From contig NC_059082.1 of assembly GCF_020497125.1 (NCBI RefSeq), forward strand, positions 63,628,948 to 63,692,947: a stretch of DNA of 64,000 nucleotides. Direction: 5' to 3'. Source of the DNA: Mauremys mutica (lineage: Eukaryota; Chordata; Testudines; Geoemydidae). The notes below the pieces were generated by a model, which worked only from the letters and a program-made list of their open reading frames with translations, was not told the origin of the DNA and did not search any database. Shown piece by piece: positions 44,558 to 55,785 of this stretch (the stretch's first letter is position 1; each line of letters opens with the position of its first letter). Made by a program: the position numbers and the translations under genes.

Positions 44558-45175
44558 GAATATAAGAATGGCCCTACTGGGTCAGACTAAAGGTCCAGTA
44601 TCCTGTCTTCCAACAGTGGCCAGTGCCAGGTGCCCCAGAGGGAATGAACAGAACAGGTAATCATCAAGTGATCCATTCACTGTTGCTCATTCCCAGCTTC
44701 TGGCAAACAGAGGCTAGGGACACCATTCCTGGCCATCCTGGCTAATAGCCATTGATGGACCTATCCTCCATGAATTTATCTAGATCTTTTTTGAACCCTG
44801 TTATGGTTTTGGCCTTCACAACATCCTCTGGAAAGGAGTTCCACAAGTTGACTATGCGCTGTGTGAAGAAATATTTCCTTTTATTTGTATTAAACCTGCT
44901 GCCTATTAATTTCATTTGGTGAACCCTAGTTCTTGTGTTATGAGAAGAGTAAACAACACTTCCTTATCTACTTTCTCTACACCAGTTTTATAAACCTCAA
45001 TCATATCTCCCCTTAGCCGTCTCTTTTCCAAGCTGAAAAGTCCCAGTCTTATTAATTTCTCCTCATACAGAAGCCATTCCATACCCATTTTGTTGCCCTT
45101 TTCTGAACCTTTTCCAATTCCAATATATCTTTTTAGAGATGAGGCAACCACATCTGCACACAGTATTCAATGACC
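44558..45175 (-). mobile_element. CR1 LINE 3' end, 5'-truncated
   Basis: Minus strand reads the end of the CR1 reverse-transcriptase ORF ('LGLFSLEKRRLRGDMIEVYK' near 45000-45060), then 'STNCGTP'-type terminus and the 3' UTR with 'GTCCCTAGCCTCTG' and 'GGACCTTTAGTCTGACCCAG', ending in TTCTTATATTC. Frame is broken in places. Confidence 0.88.
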
Positions 45176-45480
45176 AATCTTACCCTAACCCATGTCAGTT
45201 CTGACCAAAATTTCCTACCAACAGATATCTTTATTGATCTAGGTGAAGTGAGTTTGGTGGGGTCTTTCTTCTGTTCCTCAAAATGTGTTGGTCCATATCA
45301 CACAAAACACGGCTACATTTGGTGCCTTTAGTTGGAAATCTCAGTAGGGAGTCTAAAAATTGGAATCAGTCAGGAAGATTGAACACCACCTCAACCTCTC
45401 CAAAACAGCGGTCCCTCCAGACCAGACTGAGCCACGTTGATGGGACAATATGGGGAAGCTTGCTCTGCTGTAACATTTGG

Positions 45481-45846
45481 GATTAGATCAGTGATACTCA
45501 GACTGAGGCTCGTGAGCCGCAAGTGACTCTTTAATGTGTCTCCTGCAGGACATTATAGTATAACACGGTGTGATTAAATTACTAACCAATCTAAGTTATT
45601 AACCAATCAGGATGCTTTTACTATGTTACTAACCAGTTGCAGTTGATAAAATAATACTTGGTCAGTCATTTTCTTGTGAGAATAATATCTATAAAACAAA
45701 ATATGTCCCCTCAGACTGTTTAAATATGAATATCTAATACTATAGTAAATGAAATAATGAATTCACACTATTGTAGCTCTTTTGGGTAATGTTGATCCCT
45801 AATTTGACTCCTGAACCACTGAGGTCTGAGTATCTCTGGATTAGAT
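45481..45846. mobile_element. hAT MITE, 350 bp, with perfect 8-bp duplication
   Basis: GATTAGAT at 45481-45488 and 45839-45846 flanks 45489-45838, with ends CAGTGATACTCAGAC and GTCTGAGTATCTCTG (14/15). AT-rich interior, non-coding. Confidence 0.92.
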
Positions 45847-47270
45847 CTTCCAGAGTATTACTTATACACAGAATTAAGAATACCACTAAACAAAAGATTT
45901 CCCATTATGTGCAGTAGAAATGCCAGTCCATTGTCTGACATCCCTTTAAATGCATGTCAAATCCAAAGCAAACATTTCATTACTTCCATTATTTACAATA
46001 AAAACCTTGCTGGGACACTGCTCAGCACAAAGAAATCATCCGATACAGTAGAAGAGCCCAGTGCACACTTTCATGTAAGCATTTATTGGTTAATTCTGTT
46101 TATCACCAACGCATGAGGTTGTCACTTCATTTTCCAGCAAAAATGAATTCAGATCGTTTGTCCAATTTGGAAACAAAAAGAAAAGTGTGACCATTTCTTA
46201 AAATAATCCTGTACCTCCCAGAAGTATTAATATTCCCATAAACAATGATATATGTATCTGTCTTTCATGCACTACTGAATTTTTAAAACTGTCTGCATCT
46301 GTCAGGCCCAACCATCAGTCTCTAGTGTGAGAGTGAGTGGGAAGGTATTTTTTTCATTTTAGGCCCTGCTTTGAGTTCAGACGAAAGCCTCTTTGCTTCA
46401 GCTGAAGTTGCCCAAACTTTCCTCTGCCATTTTGACTCCCCTCTGATAACAAACCCTTTAGCAGTCCCCTCCCCCATACCTTTTATATATGCAGCTCTTG
46501 CATCTAATGTCCAGGGGGTAGGTAAAGCATGGAAGGGTTCTTCTTTTAAACCAACGAAAGTCTCATTCCAATAACAACATAAACAGTCGCACATTAGAGC
46601 CACAATGTTGGCTAATGTGTCTGGCCATGTATATATTTTTTTAAAATAGAATGTAGTTTCCATTGCCAATATCTGTTAAATACCAGATATTCTACAGAAA
46701 GCAGATCAGTAAACTGTAAAAACAGGGAAATCAGCTCTCAATTTTTTGCAGCCATATTTACATGAATTGATATTGTGTGCATAAATTATCTGACCGTAAC
46801 TCTACCCCTTTCACAGCAGCACAGTCTGTGCGCCTTAACTGGGTTTATTTATATCCCGCCATCTATCTAGCCAGTGCACATTTATTTAAAAAAAATATAT
46901 CTGGCATCACCTGGTTAGATTTTAAATCCCAAGTTCACAGGAACTGAATGTGTGTAGCTCTTTTTGGTTGCTTCTCCATTTTGCCCTTCACATGAATTTG
47001 CTTATCACAGCTTATCAGCTCAAGGCTTTCCTCTGAAAAGCATGTTTGTGATCAGCAGCTGCTACATAATTTGTAATTCTTAGACAGCTGCCAAAGTTAT
47101 TCTGAGGAAAACGGTCTTGGTTTTTTCTAAAATTGGGTAACTGGAGCTGGAAGGTTTTGTTTCAGTTTGGGGCTTTTTTTGACGAAATCCAATGCACATT
47201 GAATGCATCACTTTGAAGGCTAGTTGGCCAAACTCTCTTAATGTAAAGAAGTGTAGGGCAAAGTTAGAAC
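45847..47270. other. No gene or repeat recognised
   Basis: The 115-codon minus frame at 46322-46669 and its + shadow show no domain. Confidence 0.4.
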
Positions 47271-47545
47271 CAGGGCTTGGGAGTTGGGACTCCTGGGTTC
47301 TTTTCATGGAGTCTGAAACTCTAACTTCTGTTTTTAGCTCTGCCTGACTTAGAGAGACCTGAGACCTCGAATAAGTCAGTTAACCTCAATGTTCCTCAGT
47401 TTACCCATCTGTAAAAATTGATTTATACCAATGCTAAAGTCATGGTGAAGTTGTGAGCCTCAGTTAATGTTTGTAAAGTGCATGGAGGTTCTTTGGTTAA
47501 CATTGCATGTATTTGTGCTTTCTGTTATACCAATGAAAGGCAATA
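47271..47545 (+). repeat. MIR-like element
   Basis: 'GGAGTTGGGACTCCTGGGTT', 'CAGTTAACCTCAATGTTCCT' and 'CAGTTTACCCATCTGTAAAA' follow the MIR 5' to core order. Ends 'TTTGTAAAGTGCATGGAGGT'. Confidence 0.7.
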
Positions 47546-48232
47546 AAATCCATCACTCTCTCACTTTTTGCATCCAGTCAGACTTTCCGCCTTACACTCA
47601 ACCCCTGTGGATGCCATGTCCTTAAATTACCCCTCTTAAAGCTCCGATGTCTCATCCATCCCTGTATCATCTGCACACCACCTACATGTTTCTTTTTAAT
47701 AACATCTCTCTCCTTTCCAGCTGCTCAGAGTGAGACTGAACTCTATTATGTTTATAGTCAGCCAGTGTTGCCAGCTCTCATAGATTTTTCATGAGTCTCA
47801 CGGTATTTCTTTTTTTTTCTCTTAAAGTCACAGCTCCTAGAGTGATGTGAATTTATGAAAATCTCAGCTTCTTTTTAAAAACCTGTTTCTAGCTCTCATG
47901 GTTGCTGAAAAAAGCTTGAAAATATGACCTGAGTGCACCCTGATGACTCAAAAATCAGAAGGTAAATAAAAGGAACCCCTAATGTACAATTTTTAAGCCA
48001 ATCTCTTGATTTCTGGTGGGGGTTGCACAGGGGAGCTGACTCATGATTTTTGTATGGTCAAGGTTGGCAATACAGAGTAATCAGGTCTGGAAGCAATGAC
48101 GGCATGGATCAGAGTGGCTAAATTTGTAGCCAAAAGGATGAGGAGGAGTCTTCTTCCCTGACTCACATGGAAATAGGCCTTTTTTTGTTCTTGAAGCTTT
48201 TTGGTCAACCAAGTGGCTGTGGACCAGTTTAA

Positions 48233-49190
48233 CCACCTGTCAAGGCTGATTCCTCACTCTAGCACTTCGAGTGCAGAAGGTGGGGCCCGCAAGGATTTTA
48301 AAAGTTAATACTGGCCACTCCAGGCTGGTATTAAACTCCCAAGGTCACAGCTTCTCTCTGATCTGGGATGGGTAGATACTGCCACCACCCAAGTGCAAAA
48401 AAACCAACCCTTTTTGAGAACCCAGGAAGGCATGCTTGTGAATTCCTTCCTGTGGGGTACCCTCAAGCCCTTTCACCCCCACCCACCCACCCACCCCCTC
48501 AAGGAAGAGCCAAGGGAAAAAAACAAAGGAAATCAGCTGTTGCCACAAGCTAATTAAACAACATATGCACAAACCTCTTAGGGACATACAAATCCAATCC
48601 TGTTCTTTAAAAAGGTAAAATTTATTAAAAACAAAAAGAAAAGAAATATATTTTGAAGTAGGCTTTTTGATGGATCTTAAAAGAAACAATTACAAAAATT
48701 AGGCATCAGGATAGCTGTCTTGAGGTTCCTTAAAGGTTACAAGCAAAACAAAAGCATCTGGGGTTAGCACAGAGTAATCCATTAGTCATAAGAAATAAAC
48801 AGAAATAACCCTAATCGCATCTTTCTAAACATTCCTGATCTACTTACACGTTTGGGAGTTCCAGATAAGTAGTTCTAGGTATGAGCTGATGATTTCTGAT
48901 CCTACCTGGCATAAAGCTGCTTACAGCATTGCTGCTTTGTGTCTCTGCTCTCCGGAGAACAACAACAACAGACAAAGGGAAGTTTTTTTCCCCCAATTTT
49001 AAAAAGTTCTAGCCCTCCCACTGGCTTTTTTGGTCAGGTGCCCACTCCGTTTCTTTTACCTGTGGGCTTGTTAACTCTCTTTACAGGTAAAGCAAGTAGA
49101 GAACAGCTACTAAGAGGAATTTTATAGCTCGCTGGCTGGGTGTCCATAAAAGGGAGCTCTCCCCTCCCCCGCTTCATTTATCACACCACC
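48233..49190 (-). mobile_element. Solo LTR, 948 bp, with 5-bp target duplication
   Basis: The LTR spans 48238-49185, beginning TGTCAAGGCTG and ending TTTATCACA, so TG...CA on either strand. CCACC is duplicated at 48233-48237 and 49186-49190. A minus-strand AATAAA (near 48611-48616) supports minus orientation. No internal gag or pol region or second LTR is adjacent, so recombination has left a single LTR. The family is very familiar from turtles; whether it is Gypsy-like or endogenous-retrovirus-like is not decidable from the LTR alone. A (CCCA)n tract lies at 48475-48498. Confidence 0.82.
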
Positions 49191-49708
49191 CCATAAGAGA
49201 TGCCCTCAAGAGTGGGATACGTTATACAGGAGGCAACTTTTTTGGAGTAATTTTCTCCATCACCCTGCAGCGGTTTTGCCTACAATCTTCTCTAGCCCCC
49301 TCCTGCCTGACTTCCTACTACAGGTGTAAAGAAATAGTGTACTTCCCCTTACATAGGGGTCAAATGGTGTGTGATTCATGTTCAGCTAGAGTTTAAACAT
49401 TGTTTAAAAGGACAGTTTAGCTGGGAGAGGCATGACTGGGAACCCTGAATTCCCAAACCAGGCAGTCTTGATAGTTTCATTGCATGCTGTAAACTATTCA
49501 CTGCCCGCCTTTTATGACATCTTCCCAGAACCTCCGGCTGGGGATTTTACCCCGTTAGCTATTGGTGTTTCAGAGCATACAGCACCTGTTCTGCCCTGAG
49601 TTCCTGTCTGTATACACTAGATACATAGCAGATTCAGCCAAATTCTATCAGCAGCTGGTTTAGCTGGAGTTCGAAACTTGGTGTAAAGGTCAGCACCACA
49701 AGAGCCTT
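49191..49708. other. No gene or repeat recognised
   Basis: Nothing beyond short chance frames. Confidence 0.4.
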
Positions 49709-50003
49709 GGGTGCTGTCTACGCCGCAAGCTGAGGGCGGCATTCCCAGCTCACTTACGTGTACTCGAAGAGAGCTAGTGTGAGTAGACATAGTAGGGAAG
49801 CCCTGGTAGAATGGGCAGCAGTAGCACAGTTTAGGTGTGCCAAGTCCAAACCTTCCCAGCCCCCAGGGGTTATGTGCATGGAATGGCTAAGTTGTGCTAC
49901 CGCCTGTGCTCCTGGGGCTACACTCCTGATCATGCTGACAGTAGCTCCCATCGAGCACGTGAGCTGGGCACCACATTCCTGGCTTGCAGTGTGGGCATAG
50001 CCC
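49709..50003. mobile_element. Palindromic Harbinger-type MITE
   Basis: Left 'GGGTGCTGTCTACGCCGCAA' and right reverse complement 'GGGCTATGCCCACACTGCAA' are inverted, followed inside by GCTGAGGGCGGCATTCCCAGCTC and its approximate reverse. Non-coding; the open frames on both strands here are shadows. Confidence 0.65.
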
Positions 50004-50803
50004 ATGTGTCGTCATGCCAAGCTCCCTTGTGCAAACCGGGAAAGCTAGATACCAAGAGAAATAAATTCAGATGTTCATATATGTGAATAATTCCTCTCAT
50101 CACAGTGTGACTCTGTACAATCCCAGCTGGATGGTCTGTTGTACAAAACATCTCTGAGGATGTTTAGTTTCTTGAGCAATATGATAGGCCAATTTATATC
50201 CGAGTGCTCCACTTGTATAGAGATTTGTGGCTTCCAGCAAAAGATTTCCCAATGAACAGCTAGGAAGAAAATAGGGAAAATGCTGGTATGGAGCATGCTC
50301 AAACAGCTTCCCAACAAGGCTACTCCTGCTGCTGTCTCTGCAGGTGCCAGCATGAATCTGAAACGGACACCAATGCAGCACTGTATAAGATGTCATTACC
50401 GATGCGAAAGACTCATGCTTTATGTATTGGAAATGCTTCACACTTTATCCGGCATAGGTAAAGTTATTGAACTTGTTATGTGGATTCTCCTGATTTCAGT
50501 CTAGTTGTTGCAGAAAAACAAAGAATTTGCTTGCAGTTTAACTTTGCAAAGTAGCAACCAGTTAACATGTAACAGTATCAGTTCTGCTGTAACTAGCCAG
50601 TTTATGATTAAAAATTTACCGTTGACATTCTGGAAGGTGTGTTTCCTAGAACGTGAACTGCATCATGACATTTTAGCCTTTGACAATGGGTTCATTCTTG
50701 TGTAATTCCAGCATTGCTGTGTTTACTTAACACTGCTTCTCCCCACCCCCCATACCTTACTATTAGTTGGATGCCTAGATTTATATTTCCTCTGTTCTAA
50801 TTG

Positions 50804-51944
50804 TATTTATAGAACTGAAAGAGACCTCAAGAGGTCATCTAGTCCAGTCCCCTGCACTCATGGCAGTACTAAGTATTATCTAGACCATCCCTGACAGGTG
50901 TTTGTCCAACCTGATCTTAAAATTCTCCAATGATGGAGATTCCACAAACTCCCTAGGCAGTTTATTCCAGTGCTTAACCATGCTGACAGTTAGGAAGTTT
51001 TTCCTAATGTTTAACATAAACCTCCCTTGCTGCAATTTAATCCCACTGCTTCTTATTCTATCTTCAGAGGTTAATAAGAACAATTTTTCTCCCTTCTCCT
51101 TGTAACAACTTTTTATGTACTTGAAAACTGTTATGTTCCCCCTGAATCTTCTCTTTTCCAGACTAAACAAACCCAATTTTTTCAATCTTCCGCCATAGGT
51201 CATGTTTTCTAGACATTTAATCATTTTTGTCATTCTTTTCTGTACTCTCTCCAATTTGTCCACATCCTTCCTGAAATGTGATGCCCAGAACTGGACACAA
51301 TATTCCAATTGAGGCCTAATCAGCGCGGAGTAGAGCGGAAGAATTACTTCTCGTGTCTTGCTTACAACATTCCTGCTAATATATCCCAGAATGATGTTAG
51401 CTTTTTTTGCAACAGTGTTACACTGTTGACTCATATTTAGCTTGTGTTCCACTATGACCCCCAGATTCCTTTCCGCAGTACTCCTTCCTAGGCAGTCATT
51501 GCCCATTTCATATGAGTGCAACTGATTGTTCCTTCCTAAGTGGAGCACTTTGCATTTGTCCTTATTGAATTTCATCCTATTTACTTCAGACCATTTCTCC
51601 AGTTTGTCCAGCTCATTTTGAATTTTAATCCTATCCTCCAAAGCACTTGCAACCCCTCCCAGCTTGGCATCATCCACAAACTTTATATGTGTACTCTCTA
51701 TGCCATTATCTAAATCATTGATGAAGATATTGAACAGAACCGGACCCAGAACTGATCCCTGTGGGACCCCACTCGTTATGCCCTTCCAGCATGACTGTGA
51801 ACCATTGATAACTACTGTCTGGGAATGGTTTTCCAACCAGTTTTGCACCCACCTTATAGTAGCTCCATCTAGGTTGCATTTCCCTAATTTGTTTATGAGA
51901 AAGTCATGCAAGACAGTGTCAAAGGCTTTACTAAAGTCTTTACT
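50804..51944 (-). pseudogene. CR1 LINE ORF2 C-terminal half, frame still open
   Basis: About 355 uninterrupted codons of a CR1 reverse transcriptase read from 51944 to the TAG at 50880. Order of motifs: 'DFSKAFDTVLHD', 'SGVPQGSVLGPVLFNIFIND', catalytic box 'KFVDDAKLGG' (usual form FADD, so Ala to Val beside the two Asp), 'LYSALIRPQLEYCVQFW', 'LKKLGLFSLEKRRFRG', and the end 'WNKLPREFVESPSLENFKIR'. The 3' UTR follows to about 50804 ('GACTGGACTAGATGACCTCT' on the minus strand). The endonuclease and the first RT blocks are missing through 5' truncation near 51944, so it is not functional although it has no stop. The open frame continues upstream to 52286 through unrelated DNA. Confidence 0.9.
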
Positions 51945-52049
51945 AAAGACACAGTTTAATGGGCAAAATAACAAATCCACAGTGTTCTGTGTTTTAGAAT
52001 GCAGCACTGCTAAATTGCATGTATATGCACATTTATTTTTATTTACTAT

Positions 52050-52340
52050 TTGTATTCCAGTCACCCCTGGAGGCTGCATCTGAGACTGGGGTCCCATTGT
52101 GTTAGGTGCTGTACATATAGGTATTAAGATAATCCCTGATCCAAAGAGCTTATGGTTTAGACAGACAAAGAGTGTGGGGAAGGGAACTATTATGACCATC
52201 TGCATATTACAGATGGGGAACTGAGGCATAGATTGATTAATGCATAAGGTTGTATAGGAAGCCTGTGACATAGCAAAGAATTGCATGCAGACCTCCTGAG
52301 TCTCAGTGCAGCACTTTAGCCACAGGGCTGCTTATGATTT
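52050..52340 (-). repeat. MIR-like element
   Basis: 'GGGTCCCATTGTGTTAGGTG', 'CCAAAGAGCTTATGGTTTAG', 'TTACAGATGGGGAACTGAGG' and 'CCTCCTGAGTCTCAGTGCAG' follow a long MIR-related reptile repeat in reverse. It supplies the first hundred-odd codons of the frame ending in CR1. Confidence 0.65.
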
Positions 52341-54132
52341 TCCAGAGGAAATAATGAATAGAAACAAGTGATGATTATATCGAATATCTAATGTTAAAAC
52401 AAATTTAAGTAAAAGCTTCCCTAAAAGTGCAATTTCTTTGTTGTAATATGATCCTTCAACATGGAACATATTCACAAGCGGAAAGGTATTTTGTAGATTA
52501 GTAATGCAGCAACCTCAATATGTGTGTAGGATCAGTCTGGATGAGGACTCAGAAGTTTGGAAGCTTATCTGAACGATTCAAACCTGAGAGCTGAATGAGA
52601 AATGGAATTTCCATTCCACAAAACATTCTGATATTTTTACATTTGTTTTCATCCTGAATCAGGATGGAATATCAAAACTATTTGTGGACTGAAAAATTCA
52701 GAAAAAAAATTGATTTGTAAATCTCGAAGTATTTCGGGTCAACACTGTCCAACTGAGCCATGAAAATGCCTCATGGGACTTGTGGTTCTAGGTACACATG
52801 CCCCCATCCTTCTCTGAGGGCTTGGTCTCTGATTGGACTATATCTCCCATAATGCACTGCAGTGGCTTAGCCACAGGGAGAAACTGATGCATCATGGAAG
52901 AAGCAGTCCACCTGGAAAGCCAGGCCCATGGGGGAGAATGGGAATATGAGAAACCTGAAACTACAACTCTCATGAGGTACTGTGGTTGCTCAGTTTTGTT
53001 TTAGTTTTCCTGTTAGGTTTCAGTGGGATTTTCCATTTTGCTGCTAGAAAACCTCAATTTTGACAAAAAAAAAATATTTTCTAACTGGAGAATGCTTCAT
53101 TCGAAAATTGTTGAGCAGCTCTAATATAAACTTTCTGATCTGCAAAACTGGCTGGAAATCTTGCAAGAATATCTTATTACTCTGCCTTCGTACCAGTCAT
53201 GCCAGATATGCAAGCTATCACTTGAGGTTTTGCAGTACTTGTACGTCTGATCCTGACTGGAACTATGTGCATAACTGTATGGGAATGAGAAAAAGAGAAG
53301 GGAAAACAGTTGGAGAGAACCCATGAAGTCTGAATAAGGGCAGGTCACAGTTCACTTTATATTCCCATGCACAAAGAGCTGTCTCTCATAGCTCAGTCAG
53401 AATTACTTTTAATTTTACATTAAGTTAACAGGAAAGAACAAAAGCACAGTATCTCTCAACTCTGAGAACTAAATGGCTCTGCAGCCAGGCAGAGTTTGTA
53501 GAAGGTACATTACACAGATGACAAAGCACCATTTTAAGATGCCTACACCACAGTTTGGGGCGCAGTTCAAGGTTTAGGTGGGTCCACTATTATTTTGGGT
53601 ATGATTTCCCAGCTTTTGTTTAAAACAGAGACAGGCCCAAGCCGCGAAGTTTTAGACCCAACTTCCACAAAGTTTAGGGGGGCTCAGAGCTGGGGCTTTT
53701 TTCAGGCAACTTTCTAATTAAAGAAACTATAGATAATGTAAAAACCAAACCAGTCTCGGAAAATCAGAATTTAGCCTGCTAAACACTACTTAACTCATCT
53801 ACGGTCTGAAGGCTAAACATGTAGCCTCTTGGTGAACTTCCTGCCTTTTCTTCATTTTACGCCACAAAAGTTTACTAATCAATGGCCTGTGGCTGACTCT
53901 CAATACTGCCATCAGAGAGAACCAGACCTGGAACTTGCACCTGAGATCAAAGAAGACTTTACACAGGAGATCTACAGGAAAATGAGAGGAGATTTATCCC
54001 TAAGCAAGGAAATGTTAATGCTGAGAAATATTGCAGTGAGGAAGGAGCAAAAGTGTACTGAACTCTTGTCTTCTACAGTGCAGGAAAAATCATGTATCTT
54101 CTGAGACCTAAAATCTGCTACTCATTTAGGCT
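52341..54132. other. No gene confirmed
   Basis: Contains a fold-back stretch at about 52760-52985 ('CATGGGACTTGTGGTTCT...') that may be a small DNA element. The + frame at 53829-54104 (91 codons, 'EIKEDFTQEIYRKMRGDL') is somewhat protein-like but has no good splice site or domain. Confidence 0.35.
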
Positions 54133-54238
54133 CTGATTCAGCAAGGTACATGCTTAACTTCAGGCACAAGTAGTCCTAGTGACGTTAGTGGCACTATTCA
54201 AATACTTAACTAACTGCTTACATACTTTGCTGAATCAG
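54133..54238. repeat. Fold-back MITE-like element, 106 bp
   Basis: CTGATTCAGCAAGGTACATG at the left and CTTTGCTGAATCAG at the right (reverse complement CTGATTCAGCAAAG) are inverted termini. Common in turtles and crocodilians as far as I recall. Confidence 0.7.
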
Positions 54239-54485
54239 TCTCCTACTTCCATTGAAGTTGATGGGAGCAGCATTGTGTCCTTATTGCAAAAGATCCTGTT
54301 TGTGATGGGGATCCTGGACGTTTGCAGAATTGCACAGAGAGTTTTCTCGGGGACCCTTTTCTGCAAGTCAATGATAGGCACATGTGTTGGAGGCCCAGGA
54401 TGTAGGGCCAGAGAGTAACTGTTTATTTGTGGAGCCTTACTATGAATTTCATTTTTTTTACATGTCATCGATATGTATACTTTAG

Positions 54486-54860
54486 AGACAAGGTGGGTGA
54501 GGTAGTATCTTTTATTGGACCAACTTCTGTCAGTGCGAGACAGAGATGATACATAAGTGTTGATAGTAGGGGGAAGGACACACATTTAAGATTCTGTGGG
54601 CAAAACTCCCCACAAAAAATAAAATAAAATAAACCCTGGGAGAAATCTGGAGGGGAGCAGGACACATGACCCCACATGCCCTCCTCCCACTCATCACTTC
54701 TGGTGAGAGACAAGCTTTCAAGCTCTTTTTCAAGTCTGTGTATGCGCTAGAAAGCTTGTCTCTCTCATCCCCAGAAGTTGGTCCAATAAAAGATATTACC
54801 TCACCCATCTCGTCTCTCTAATATCCTAGGACCCACATTGCTACAGCACCAGTGCATACA
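54486..54860. repeat. Interspersed repeat with inverted arms, expanded centre
   Basis: Same family as 15170-15350. Arms GAGGTAGTATCTTTTATTGG (54498 on) and CCAATAAAAGATATTACCTC (54782 on). About 150 bp of extra sequence, including 'AAAATAAAATAAAATAAA', separates the arms. Confidence 0.7.
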
Positions 54861-55716
54861 TCTACGTGTATATATTATAATACCTTACCTCTAGTAACAT
54901 CACTTCTGGGTAGCAATAATAGCCTTTTCGGTGACTTTTTAATGACAAGATTGTTCATGTGCTAGTAAATCTGCTTGGTTTTCTGTACGAATCTTCATTC
55001 TTTTCTGAAAGAGGAAATAGGTTGAGAAAGAGGAAAAAAATATCAGGTGCACACACAGCCAGCATGTATTTGGGCCAGAACAGCCCCTTTATACAACTGA
55101 CTGGAAAGGCGTGAATCGACATACTGCTGAAGCACGACGTTAGCAAGGCATGTGTTTTGTCAGACCCGTTGAGGAAGGGCCAGGTTAGCAGAGAGGTACT
55201 ATTTTGCTTAAGATTCTGCTTTCTTCATTCCTCATCAAAGAATAGCTGGACAGATCAATGAGTCTGGTACAAAGGGATAGATTTTTCCAGAGTTTGTTGC
55301 TTCTTTTCTTCATCCCCAGCCCCTCTAGGATGTGGTTAATTGTGCTGAGTGGATGCTGTAGTGTGGCTACTGGGGTGATTACTGTTTGTGTGAAATTGGA
55401 TAGAAGGGGGTGGTTGAGTCTGTTTCAGTTTTATGTAATTAAATCTCAAAGGCCTCAGTGGTTACATTACAGGCACTAATTTTAAGCTATTTTACTGGGT
55501 TAAGCTGTAATTGTTTTTTGTTGCATAAAAAGACAGATTTTTTTTTTTAAAAAGAAAAAGTTGCCCTCTTTTCAAATGATTATGGGGGAGGGGGGAGATT
55601 TTAAATTTTTGCTCTTCACGGTGTCAAGAGACATAAGTACCCACTACAGACTCAATGTCCTGCCAAAAAAAAAAATCTGTTAAAAAAAACCCCACCCAAA
55701 CAAAACAAACACCATT
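54861..55716. other. No gene or repeat recognised
   Basis: A and T homopolymer runs at 55540-55560 and 55665-55690. Confidence 0.4.
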
Positions 55717-55785
55717 GCAAATTGAATCCAAGGGGGCAATGGACATGGATGGGTAGTGCAAGTATCCTGCTGGTGAGTATGGAAA
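55717..55785 (+). repeat. 69-bp direct repeat, copy 1
   Basis: From GCAAATTGAATCCAAGGGGG to GGAAA, 68 of 69 bases match 57712-57780 (mismatch at 55780, T for C). The flanks differ. Confidence 0.92.

Noticed and set aside
48345..48689. 114-codon minus-strand frame
   Set aside because: Lies wholly in the solo LTR; LTRs of this kind do not encode protein there.
53829..54104. 91-codon + frame with a charged stretch
   Set aside because: Protein-like in places but without a convincing acceptor or recognisable family; left unannotated.
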